From NCBI GenBank assembly GCA_003169895.1, contig PNAE01000012.1:175067-239066 (forward strand): 64,000 nt of DNA, given 5' to 3'. The translations under genes were made by a program, and so were the position numbers. Positions 6,694-14,742 of this stretch are shown here, piece by piece (position 1 is the stretch's first letter; each line of letters starts with the position of its first letter). The notes below the pieces were generated by a model. It saw only the letters and a list, made by a program, of their open reading frames with translations, was not told the origin of the DNA and ran no database searches. The DNA is from Gemmatimonadota bacterium. GTDB lineage: Bacteria; Gemmatimonadota; Gemmatimonadetes; Gemmatimonadales; GWC2-71-9.

Positions 6694-9068
6694 ACGCCTC
6701 GCGCCAGTGGCTGGAGGCGTTCCTGCGGCGCCGGCTCGACAGCCGCGACCTCGCGGCGCGGCTGGCGATGCTGGGCGCGCCCGTGGACGCGATCGAACCG
6801 GTCGGCGCCGACCTTCGTACCTTCGTCGTCGGACTCGTGACGGCGGTGCGACAGCATCCCGACGCGGACAAGCTGCGCCTCACGACCGTTGATGACGGCA
6901 GCGGCACGCTGTTTTCCGTCGTCTGCGGCGCGGCCAACGTGACGGCAGGACGGAAGTACCCCTTCGCGCGCCTTGGCACGGTGATGCCCGACGGCATGAC
7001 GATCGAGAAGCGGAAGCTTCGCGGCGAACCGTCGGAGGGCATGCTCTGCTCAGCGCGCGAGCTCGGGCTGGGTGAGGACCACGACGGCCTGCTGACGCTC
7101 GACACGGATGCCGCGCCCGGGACGCCGTTGATCGACGTCCTCGACGTGGGTGATGAGCGACTGGTGATCGACGTGACCCCGAATCGCGCCGATCTGCTCG
7201 GGCACAAAGGCGTAGCCCGGGAACTTGCGGCGTCGTTCGGCGTGCCATTCCGGCTGCCTGAGATCCCCGGCGAGGTCGCGCTCGATCTCCCGACGCCGAC
7301 GCGGTTCGGCGACGAGGCGCCGGTCGGCGGCATCCGGCTCGCCATTGACGATCGTGATGGCTGCGGTCGCTTCCTCGCGGCAGTGATTCGCGGCGTGTCG
7401 GTCGGGGCGTCGCCCGAATGGTTGCGCCGGCGCCTCGTCTCGGCGGGGGTGCGGTCCATCAACAACGTCGTCGACGCGACCAATTACATCATGCTTGAGT
7501 TGAACCAGCCGATGCATGCATACGACGCGGCGACGCTGCGGGGACCGTCCCTGATCGCCCGGTCGTCCCGCCCCGGCGAGCGTCTCGTCACACTCGATGG
7601 CGTCGATCGCGTCGTTCCCGACGGCACGCTGGTGATCGCGGACGCGGAGCGCGTCATCGGCATCGCCGGCGTAATGGGTGGTCGGGACACCGAGGTGACC
7701 GAGCGAACCACCGATATCATGCTGGAATGCGCCTGGTTCAGTCCGGTGCGGGTGCGGCGGGCGCGCCGCGCGCTTGATCTTGCGACCGACGCCGCGCAGC
7801 GGTTCGAGCGTGGCACCGATCGTTGGGGGGCTGTCGATGCGTTCCGGCGCTGCCTCCGCCTGCTGGTCACGGTCGCAGGCGGCGCGCTCGACGGATCATC
7901 CGCCGACTGTTTCCCGGTGCCGAGCCACCCGCCGCGGATTTTCCTGCGGCCGGCTCGCGTGGCACAGGTGCTGGGAATCGAGCTGGCGTGGCAGGAGATC
8001 GAGAAGCACTTGGTCGCTATCGGGGCGACGGTGTTGAGCAAGCCGGGCGACGGGCGGATCGCCGTTGATGTGCCCGGCTGGCGGCCGGACCTCACCGCGG
8101 AGATCGACCTGATCGAGGAGGTCGCGCGGGTGCATGGTTACGATCGCTTCCCGACCGAGCTGCGCGCGTCCCGTCCAGGACTCCGGGTGGACGATGCGGC
8201 ATGGGCGGCAGCCGGGCGGTTGCGCCTTGCGCTCGCGGCACACGGCCTCAGCGAGGTGATCACGCTGCCGATGGTCGCCAGGGCAGGCTCCGACGCGCCC
8301 CGCGTACTGAACCCGTTGTCCGCCGACCACGGGCTGTTGCGTGACACGTTACTGCCATCACTGGTGCACGAGGTCGAGGCGAACTGGGCGATGCACACCG
8401 CCAACATCCGGCTGTTCGAAGTGGGTACCGGATTCGCCGCCGGGAAGCACGGCGCCCTGCCGACCGAGGCGCTACGGGTCGCGTTCGCCGTTACCGGGGA
8501 CCGGGCTCCGGCACATTGGACCGATGGTGGCAAGCCGGCTGCCTGGGATCGCTGGGACGCGTCAGGCCTGTTCGAACGCCTCGTTGATCTGGCGCATCCC
8601 ACGGCGAAGGTCCATGTTGAAGGTGATCGCTGGATCGCCCGGCTCGCCGACGGCAGCGTGGTCGGCAGCTGCGGCGCGTGTCCTGCGGACGCGCCGCCCT
8701 GGGCGGCGCCGTTGTTCGGTGGCGAGGTCACGGTCGGGCTGGATTTGCGGCAGCGCGCGTCGTTCACTCCTCTTCCGGTGTTTCCGTCGATCGCGCGAGA
8801 CCTGGCGCTGCTGCTCGATCTGTCGCAGGCGTCTGCCGGCATCACCGGATTGCTCGCCGAGCGCGGCCGGCGCCACGGCCTGGAATCGGTGGCCGTAATC
8901 GACGAGTACCGCGGCAAGGGTCTGCCGAGCGGGAAGCGGAGCATCACTGTCCGGCTAGTATTCCGGTCAGCCGATCGGACGCTTACCGATTCCGAGGTCG
9001 AGCAGGCGCTGGGGCGCTTGCGAACTTCGTTGGAGCGCGAGCTTGATGTCACCGTACGTTCGACCTGA
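6690..9068 (+). CDS. pheT: Phenylalanyl-tRNA synthetase beta subunit
   Basis: The 792-residue product has the full beta-subunit architecture: EMAP/tRNA-binding domain near the start (VTAVRQHPDADKLRL), B3/B4 editing domain with the GIAGVMGG motif in the middle, B5 DNA-binding-like domain, the catalytically inactive class II fold, and a C-terminal anticodon-binding FDX-ACB domain (PVFPSIARDLALLLD). It pairs with PheS; the ATGA overlap suggests coupled synthesis in equal amounts. Its last 23 bases overlap the following small coiled-coil gene. Confidence 0.96.
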   Translation: MNASRQWLEAFLRRRLDSRDLAARLAMLGAPVDAIEPVGADLRTFVVGLVTAVRQHPDADKLRLTTVDDGSGTLFSVVCGAANVTAGRKYPFARLGTVMPDGMTIEKRKLRGEPSEGMLCSARELGLGEDHDGLLTLDTDAAPGTPLIDVLDVGDERLVIDVTPNRADLLGHKGVARELAASFGVPFRLPEIPGEVALDLPTPTRFGDEAPVGGIRLAIDDRDGCGRFLAAVIRGVSVGASPEWLRRRLVSAGVRSINNVVDATNYIMLELNQPMHAYDAATLRGPSLIARSSRPGERLVTLDGVDRVVPDGTLVIADAERVIGIAGVMGGRDTEVTERTTDIMLECAWFSPVRVRRARRALDLATDAAQRFERGTDRWGAVDAFRRCLRLLVTVAGGALDGSSADCFPVPSHPPRIFLRPARVAQVLGIELAWQEIEKHLVAIGATVLSKPGDGRIAVDVPGWRPDLTAEIDLIEEVARVHGYDRFPTELRASRPGLRVDDAAWAAAGRLRLALAAHGLSEVITLPMVARAGSDAPRVLNPLSADHGLLRDTLLPSLVHEVEANWAMHTANIRLFEVGTGFAAGKHGALPTEALRVAFAVTGDRAPAHWTDGGKPAAWDRWDASGLFERLVDLAHPTAKVHVEGDRWIARLADGSVVGSCGACPADAPPWAAPLFGGEVTVGLDLRQRASFTPLPVFPSIARDLALLLDLSQASAGITGLLAERGRRHGLESVAVIDEYRGKGLPSGKRSITVRLVFRSADRTLTDSEVEQALGRLRTSLERELDVTVRST

Positions 9069-9357
9069 CTTGCCGGCCCTGCACGAGCTCGAGCGCGTGC
9101 TCGGGCACCTGACCGAGGAGCTGACGGCGTGGCGCCGGCGCTGCCAGAAGGCCGAGACTGAACTGCAGGGCCTCAAGGCGCAGGGTGGCATGGTTCCGGG
9201 CGACGACGTGACGCGGGTTCGCGGCCGTGCGCTCGATCTGGAGCGCGAGAACCTCGACCTGCGCTCCCGCGTCGAGCGCGCGTGTGAGATGGTCAATCGG
9301 TTGCAGCAGCGCCTGGCATTCCTCGAAGACGAGCAGCCATCGGAGACCGCCCGGTGA
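9046..9357 (+). CDS. Small coiled-coil protein, ZapB-like, upstream of zapA
   Basis: The 103-residue product is almost entirely predicted coiled coil, with heptad-spaced Leu and charged residues from about residue 10 (LHELERVLGHLTEEL) to the end. It has no recognised enzymatic motif. Size, fold and position directly before zapA suggest a cell-division accessory protein like ZapB, but sequence alone does not prove it. ATG 9046 follows GGAGCG; TTG 9043 is the alternative. It overlaps pheT upstream and zapA downstream (GTGA). Confidence 0.65.
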   Translation: MSPYVRPDLPALHELERVLGHLTEELTAWRRRCQKAETELQGLKAQGGMVPGDDVTRVRGRALDLERENLDLRSRVERACEMVNRLQQRLAFLEDEQPSETAR

Positions 9358-9683
9358 CCAGTCCCGCCAAGCATTCCGTGCGCATCCAGGTCGGCGGGGA
9401 AGAGCTCCAGCTGCGTAGCGAGCTGCCGCCGGATTACGCCCGTGAGGTCGCGGCGCACTTTGATGCTGCGCTGCGGCGGATTCGCGCCGCCGCGCCCTCG
9501 CTCGAGGCCTACAAGGCGGCGATCCTGGCAGGACTCGCAGTGACCGACGAGTTGTTCCGAACTCGCCGCGCCGACGCCGAGGTCGCGGAGCGGATTACTG
9601 CCCTGACTGACGAGGCGGCCCGGCTGCTGCCACCCACGAAGCGGGCGGCCGCCAAGGCGGAAGGCGCCGCGCGAAAGACGTGA
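9354..9683 (+). CDS. zapA: Cell division protein ZapA
   Basis: ZapA binds and bundles FtsZ protofilaments. The 109-residue product opens with the beta-strand region HSVRIQVGGEELQLRSELPPDY, continues with the alpha-helical dimerisation segment (YAREVAAHFDAALRRIR, KAAILAGLAVTDELFR) and ends in a basic coiled coil. The GTG start overlaps the previous stop. A zapA gene downstream of pheT and a strong terminator after it mark this as the end of the infC operon. Confidence 0.85.
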   Translation: MTSPAKHSVRIQVGGEELQLRSELPPDYAREVAAHFDAALRRIRAAAPSLEAYKAAILAGLAVTDELFRTRRADAEVAERITALTDEAARLLPPTKRAAAKAEGAARKT

Positions 9684-9716
9684 GCGGGGCCATCTTCGGA
9701 TCGTCCCGCTTTTCGT
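9683..9716 (+). terminator. Intrinsic terminator after zapA
   Basis: AGCGGG at 9683-9688 pairs with CCCGCT at 9705-9710. The stem continues past one mismatch to a UUCG tetraloop, and TTTT-CGTT follows. The stem starts on the last base of the zapA stop codon. Confidence 0.8.
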
Positions 9717-9911
9717 TGCATCCTTGACCTTCGCCAACGCGAGCTGTCGGGTCGCGCCTCCTCACCTCCTCCGCTGTTCACTCTCCCGCTCACAGATGGC
9801 CAGCCGATGACCTGCGGTGTCCACTAATTCCCCGCTCGTGGTTACGTTCTAACCCAGTCTGGCCAACGCTTTACTAGGGCGGTATCGCGCTCTGCCCTAT
9901 GAGGTGCATAG
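9717..9911 (+). other. Leader / intergenic region before rny
   Basis: This stretch contains two complementary blocks TGGCCAG (9797-9803) and CTGGCCA (9859-9865) that could close a ~69-base structure. A second stem is TAGGGC (9875-9880) with GCCCTA (9894-9899), just before the GAGGTG ribosome-binding site at 9901-9906. In Proteobacteria the region after zapA often encodes 6S RNA; I could not match the 6S pattern here, so this is only a place to look. Confidence 0.3.
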
Positions 9912-11489
9912 ATGATGACCATATGGGCTGCCCTGGTGGGCGGCGTGGTAGTGGGCGCCGTCGGCGGCATCGTGATCTGGAACAGCTTCCTTGCAGCGCG
10001 GAAGCGCTCGGGGCAGGCGATCATCGCGGCGGCCGAGCAGCGTGCCGCCGATGTGATCGGTGCGGCCGACCGGCAGGTCGGCGTGGAGCGGGAGCGCCAG
10101 CTGGTGGCCGCGCGGGAGGAAGCGCTCGGCATCAAGGAAGAAGCCGTGCGCGAAGCATCGCGCCGTCGCGACGAGCTGGATCAGGCTGAGCGCCGGCTCG
10201 CCAACCGCGAGGCTGGCGTCGGTGAGCGCCAGGACCGGTTGCGCAACGACGAGCGCGCCCTGGAACAACGCCGCACTGACCTCGCGAAAAAGGAAGCCGC
10301 CGCCGCAACGCGGCAGGAGGAATTGCAGCAGTCACACCGTGAGGTCCAGGCCCGCCTCGAACGCGTTGCCGCGCTGACCGCCGAGGAGGCGGCCCGTGAA
10401 GTCCGGCAGCAGGTGGAGGACGAGGCGCGCACCCAGGCGGCCGCATTGGCGCGCGACATCAAGGACAAGGCCCGCCGCGAGGCGGAGAAGGACGCGCGCC
10501 GCATCATTTCGATGGCGACGCAACGACTCGCGGCCGAGCACACGGCGGAAACCACCGTTGCGACCGTGGCGCTGCCGAGTGACGAAATGAAGGGCCGCAT
10601 TATCGGCCGCGAGGGGCGGAACATCCGTGCCTTCGAGCTGGCCACCGGTGTCGACGTGATCATCGACGACACTCCCGACACCGTTGCCATTTCCTGTTTC
10701 GATCCGATCCGCCGCGAGGTCGCGCGCCGCGCGCTCGAGGCGTTGATCGCCGATGGCCGGATCCATCCCGGACGCGTCGAGGAACTGGTCACCAAGATGC
10801 GCGCTGAGCTCGACAAGCAGCTGGTCGAACTGGGCGAGCAGGCGGCGTATGACGTCGGCGTCCACGGCCTCCACCCGGAGCTGATCAAGCTCATCGGCCG
10901 GATGCGCTATCGCTCGTCGTACGGCCAGAATCTCTACGAGCATTCCAAGGAAGTCGCCTGGATTGCCGGAATGATGGCGGCGGAATTGCACCTCGATGTC
11001 GTGCTCGCCAAGCGCGGCGGCCTCGTGCACGACATCGGCAAGGTGCTGACGCACGAGAGCGAGGGAACCCATGTCCAGCTCGGCGTCGAAACCTGCCGGA
11101 AGTACGGTGAATCCGCAGCGGTGATCAATTGCATCGAGGCACACCACGACGACGTGCCGCACGAGTCATCCGAATCGGTCCTCGTGCAGGCATCCGACGC
11201 CATCAGCGGTTCGCGCCCGGGCGCACGCCGCGAGGCGTTCGAGAGCTATGTCAAGCGACTCACCAAGTTGGAAGAAATCGCCTCGGGGTATCCTGGCGTC
11301 GACAAGACGACCGTGATCCAGGCCGGTCGCGAAATCCGGGTGATCGTCAAGCCGGAGCAGATCACCGACGGCGATGCGCAGACGCTGTCCGAAACGATCG
11401 CCCGCCGGATCGAGAACGAGCTGCAGTATCCCGGGCAGATCCGGGTCACCGTGATTCGGGAGACGCGCGCTTCGGACATCGCGAAATGA
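9912..11489 (+). CDS. rny: Ribonuclease Y
   Basis: RNase Y is the membrane-tethered endonuclease that starts mRNA decay in bacteria lacking or supplementing RNase E. The 525-residue product has an N-terminal membrane helix (about residues 4-25), a long coiled coil to about 205, a KH RNA-binding domain (GRIIGREGRNIRAFE) and an HD hydrolase domain with LVHDIGK around residue 375. A good GAGGTG site lies 5 bases before the ATG. The stop overlaps folD by ATGA. Confidence 0.96.
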   Translation: MMTIWAALVGGVVVGAVGGIVIWNSFLAARKRSGQAIIAAAEQRAADVIGAADRQVGVERERQLVAAREEALGIKEEAVREASRRRDELDQAERRLANREAGVGERQDRLRNDERALEQRRTDLAKKEAAAATRQEELQQSHREVQARLERVAALTAEEAAREVRQQVEDEARTQAAALARDIKDKARREAEKDARRIISMATQRLAAEHTAETTVATVALPSDEMKGRIIGREGRNIRAFELATGVDVIIDDTPDTVAISCFDPIRREVARRALEALIADGRIHPGRVEELVTKMRAELDKQLVELGEQAAYDVGVHGLHPELIKLIGRMRYRSSYGQNLYEHSKEVAWIAGMMAAELHLDVVLAKRGGLVHDIGKVLTHESEGTHVQLGVETCRKYGESAAVINCIEAHHDDVPHESSESVLVQASDAISGSRPGARREAFESYVKRLTKLEEIASGYPGVDKTTVIQAGREIRVIVKPEQITDGDAQTLSETIARRIENELQYPGQIRVTVIRETRASDIAK

Positions 11490-12418
11490 CCGCTCGACTC
11501 ATCGATGGCAGCGCGATCGGTGCGGCGATCCGTAGCGAGGTTGCCGCCGAGGTGTCGGCGCTGCGCGCACACGGAACCGCGCCGGGGCTTACGGTGATCC
11601 TGGTGGGCGAAGACCCGCCGTCACAGATCTACGTGCGGTCGAAGGCCAGGGCGTGCGCCGAAGCTGGCATGCGATCCGACGTGATCGCGCTGCCGGCGTC
11701 CACGGCCGAGCATGAGCTGCTCTCGGTGATCGAGCGGCTGAATCACGACGCTGCGGTGCACGGGATTCTCTGTCAGCTCCCGCTGCCTCGCCACCTTGAT
11801 TCCGCGCGGATACTCCGCCGGATCGATCCCGCCAAGGATGTGGACGGCCTCCATCCGATCAACGTCGGCAAACTGGTGCTCGGCGACGCGACCGGATTCA
11901 AGCCGGCGACCCCGTTCGGCGTGCAACAGTTGCTGGTCCGCTCCGGCATCGACACCCGCAGTGCACACGTCGTCATCGTCGGCCGGTCGAATCTGGTGGG
12001 ACGTCCGCTCGCGAACCTGCTGAGCCAGTCCGGACCGGGCGCGGATGCGACGGTGACGATCGCGCACTCCCGCACGCGCGATCTCGATGCGGTCTGCCGG
12101 ACCGCGGATATCCTTATCGTCGCGATCGGGCGGGCGGAGTTCATCCGGGCAGCCGCGGTGAAGCCCGGCGCGACGGTGATCGATGTCGGTACGACGCGCG
12201 TCGATGACGCGAGCCGCTCGCGCGGGTATCGCCTGGCGGGGGATGTGGCCTTCGACGAGGTGTGCGAAGTGGCCGGCGCGATCACCCCGGTGCCAGGTGG
12301 CGTCGGGCCGATGACGATCGCGATGTTGTTGGTCAACACGCTGCGGGCTGCGACGATGCTGACCGTGGGTCGATCAGCCACCAGTCGCCAGCCACCGGCC
12401 ACCAGCCCGCCATCATGA
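11486..12418 (+). CDS. folD: Bifunctional methylenetetrahydrofolate dehydrogenase / cyclohydrolase
   Basis: FolD interconverts 5,10-methylene-, methenyl- and 10-formyl-tetrahydrofolate using NADP. The product has the substrate lysine segment (YVRSKARACAEAG), the QLPLP loop, KDVDGLHP, the Rossmann signature VVIVGRSNLVGRPLANLL and the closing PVPGGVGPMTIAMLL. At 310 residues it is slightly long because the last ~15 residues (Ser/Pro/Ala/Arg rich) are encoded by a five-unit heptamer repeat (12375-12409), not by family sequence. The start overlaps rny; the stop overlaps xseA. Confidence 0.95.
   Translation: MTARLIDGSAIGAAIRSEVAAEVSALRAHGTAPGLTVILVGEDPPSQIYVRSKARACAEAGMRSDVIALPASTAEHELLSVIERLNHDAAVHGILCQLPLPRHLDSARILRRIDPAKDVDGLHPINVGKLVLGDATGFKPATPFGVQQLLVRSGIDTRSAHVVIVGRSNLVGRPLANLLSQSGPGADATVTIAHSRTRDLDAVCRTADILIVAIGRAEFIRAAAVKPGATVIDVGTTRVDDASRSRGYRLAGDVAFDEVCEVAGAITPVPGGVGPMTIAMLLVNTLRAATMLTVGRSATSRQPPATSPPS
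12375..12409 (+). repeat. Heptamer tandem array, 5 units, inside the folD 3' end
   Basis: Five contiguous 7-base units, consensus CAGCCAC with changes at a few positions, run from 12375 to 12409. The array is read through in frame as the FolD C-terminal tail and stops five bases before the xseA ATG. It is a single array without an opposed partner. Confidence 0.8.
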
Positions 12419-13611
12419 GCCCGTTCGACGAAGCCTGGTCCGTCTCGCGCCTGGCGCGGACGATCAAGCGGCGGGTCGAGGAAGACCCGACGCCGATTTG
12501 GGTGCGCGGTGAACTCACCGGCGTCAAGCGGTATCCGAGCGGCCACTGGTATTTCGGCCTGCGCGATGCGACCGCCAAGGTCGATTGCACCCTGTTTCGC
12601 TCCGCTGCCGCCGGTATGCGCGCGCCACTTGTCGATGGAGCCGAAGTGTTTGCGCTCGGCTGCGCCAGCGTCTGGGAGGAGCGGACCGCGCTGCGCTTCA
12701 ATGTGGCCCAGATTCTCCCGGCGGCCGCCATTGGGGCGCAGGCGCAGTCGGTCGAACGTGTCAAGCAGGCGCTCCTGGCCGACGGCCTGCTCGACCCGGG
12801 TCGCAAGCGGCGACTGCCGGCGTTTGCGTCACGCATCGCGGTGATCACCTCGGTCGCCGGCGCGGCTGTGCACGACATCATCACCGTGGCACGCCGCCGC
12901 TGGCCGTCCGTGGAGTTGCTCGTGATCAATAGCGCCGTGCAGGGCGATGGCGCGGCGACGGAGTTGGTGCGCGCCCTGCGGATCGTTGGCCGTCTCGAAC
13001 GGATCGACTGCTGCATCATCGGTCGCGGCGGCGGTGGCAAGGAGGACCTTGCGGCGTTCAATGACGAAGGCGTCTGTCGCGCGATCGCGGCATGCCCGGT
13101 GCCGGTCATCAGCGCCGTTGGCCACGAGGTGGACGTCACGCTGGCCGATCTGGTGGCGGACGTGCGCGCCGCGACGCCGTCGCAAGCCGCCGAATTTGCC
13201 CTCCCTGACCGCCGTGATGTCGCCGTCCGGATCGCCGCAGCGAGCACGGCGTTTGGCCGGGCATTATCGACGCTGCTCGCCGCGCGTCGCGCCCGGATGG
13301 AGCGCACGCGCGACCGCATGGCCGGCGCACTCCTCGCGCAACTTCGTTCGTCGGAACGACGGCTGCTGACCGCGACGGCGCGACTCGCACCAGCGTTGTT
13401 GCGGGCGGTCGAGGTTCGGCGTGGCACGTTGTCCCGGCTGGCGGCGCAGTTGCACGCGTTGTCCCCGATGGCCGTCCTCGGCCGCGGCTATGCGCTCGCA
13501 CGCGCGGCGGACGGTCGGCTGCTGCGCCGCCGCGCGGACCTGCCGGCGGGGACGTCGTTTACCCTCACCGTCGCGGACGGGGTGATCATCGCTCGCGTGG
13601 AGGAATCATGA
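12415..13611 (+). CDS. xseA: Exodeoxyribonuclease VII large subunit
   Basis: XseA with XseB forms the ExoVII nuclease that degrades single-stranded DNA. The 398-residue product has the N-terminal OB fold (PIWVRGELTGVKRYPSGHWYF), the catalytic domain with RIAVITSVAGAAVHDI, IIGRGGGGKEDLAAFNDE and VISAVGHEVDVTLADLVAD, and a C-terminal coiled-coil region. ATGA overlaps at both ends couple it to folD and xseB. Confidence 0.96.
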   Translation: MSPFDEAWSVSRLARTIKRRVEEDPTPIWVRGELTGVKRYPSGHWYFGLRDATAKVDCTLFRSAAAGMRAPLVDGAEVFALGCASVWEERTALRFNVAQILPAAAIGAQAQSVERVKQALLADGLLDPGRKRRLPAFASRIAVITSVAGAAVHDIITVARRRWPSVELLVINSAVQGDGAATELVRALRIVGRLERIDCCIIGRGGGGKEDLAAFNDEGVCRAIAACPVPVISAVGHEVDVTLADLVADVRAATPSQAAEFALPDRRDVAVRIAAASTAFGRALSTLLAARRARMERTRDRMAGALLAQLRSSERRLLTATARLAPALLRAVEVRRGTLSRLAAQLHALSPMAVLGRGYALARAADGRLLRRRADLPAGTSFTLTVADGVIIARVEES

Positions 13612-13841
13612 CCGACGTGCCTTCATTGGGTGACGACCTGAAGCGGTTGGAGGAGATCGTTCGCCGCCTCGAGGACGATACCCTGGAGCTCGAAACCGCC
13701 TTGCAGTTGTTCGAGGAGGGGGTTGGCCGACTCAAGGCGGCACAGGTCCGACTCACCGAAGCCGAGACGCGGGTGCGGCAGGTGCTCGACGATTCGGCTG
13801 CCGGCGATGGTCCGCTCCGATTCGAACCACTTGATGGCTGA
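13608..13841 (+). CDS. xseB: Exodeoxyribonuclease VII small subunit
   Basis: The 77-residue all-helical product shows the XseB core LKRLEEIVRRLEDDTLELETALQLFEEGVGRLKAAQ. It binds the XseA coiled coil. ATGA overlap with xseA ensures coupled translation, and its 3' end overlaps ispA by 8 bases, the classic xseB-ispA-dxs order. Confidence 0.96.
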   Translation: MTDVPSLGDDLKRLEEIVRRLEDDTLELETALQLFEEGVGRLKAAQVRLTEAETRVRQVLDDSAAGDGPLRFEPLDG

Positions 13842-14742
13842 CGGCGAGACCGACGCGGTCGCTCTGCTCGCCGAAGCCCGACACGTCGTCGATGCCGAAC
13901 TTGATCGTTGCGTTGAGCGACTTGCTACGACCGTGCCCGGCACGCTGGGCACCGCGCTCGCGTACGCCCTGCGCACCCCCGGCAAGCGGGTGCGGCCGGC
14001 GCTGGTGCTCGCTGCCTATCGCGGAGCCGGCGGCCGATCCGGCGCGATCGCGGGCATCGCCACCGCGGTCGAGATCGTCCATACCTATTCGCTGGTTCAC
14101 GACGATTTGCCGTGCATGGACAACGACGACGTGCGACGCGGGCGACCGACCACGCACCGCGTTTTCGACCCATGCATCGCCACGCAGGTGGGCTACCTGC
14201 TCGTGCCGGTGGCGGGTGAGGAACTCGCGCGAGCGGCGGGCGCACTCGGGCTGAGTGCGACCGCGCTTGGTGCGCTCGCCGGCGAGTTGTTCGAGGCGGG
14301 CGGCATCCGTGGTATGGTGGGCGGTCAATGGCTCGACCTCGAGGCCGAGCGCCGTTCGCTCACGCTGGCCGAACTCACCGCGGTACACCGTGGCAAGACC
14401 GGCGCGCTGATTCGGGCAGCCGCGGTGCTCGGCGGCATCGCGGCGAACGCCGAGCCCGCCGTCCTGCAGGCGCTGCGCCGGTACGGTGAGGCGATCGGGC
14501 TGGCGTTTCAGGTGGCCGACGACGTGCTCGATGCGACCGGCACGTCCGAGGAGCTTGGCAAGCCCGCGGGCCGCGACGCAGCCCTGGCCAAGTCCACCTA
14601 CGTCAGCGTGCTCGGCGTCGACGCGGCTCGCGCCGAGGCGGTGCGACACCAGCAGTGCGCGGTGGCCGAACTTGCGAACGTTCCACTCGCAACGACGTCG
14701 TTGATCGCACTGGCGCGGTATATTGTGACGCGACCGTCATGA
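13834..14742 (+). CDS. ispA: Polyprenyl (farnesyl/geranylgeranyl) diphosphate synthase
   Basis: This enzyme condenses isopentenyl diphosphate with allylic diphosphates to make the precursors of undecaprenyl carrier, quinones and carotenoids. The 302-residue product has the first aspartate-rich motif (DDLPCMD at residues 90-96), RGRPTTH, GGQWLDL and the second motif DDVLD. The spacing in the first motif is the bacterial IspA type. Chain length (C15 or C20) cannot be fixed by eye. It lies between xseB and dxs and overlaps both. Confidence 0.92.
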   Translation: MADGETDAVALLAEARHVVDAELDRCVERLATTVPGTLGTALAYALRTPGKRVRPALVLAAYRGAGGRSGAIAGIATAVEIVHTYSLVHDDLPCMDNDDVRRGRPTTHRVFDPCIATQVGYLLVPVAGEELARAAGALGLSATALGALAGELFEAGGIRGMVGGQWLDLEAERRSLTLAELTAVHRGKTGALIRAAAVLGGIAANAEPAVLQALRRYGEAIGLAFQVADDVLDATGTSEELGKPAGRDAALAKSTYVSVLGVDAARAEAVRHQQCAVAELANVPLATTSLIALARYIVTRPS

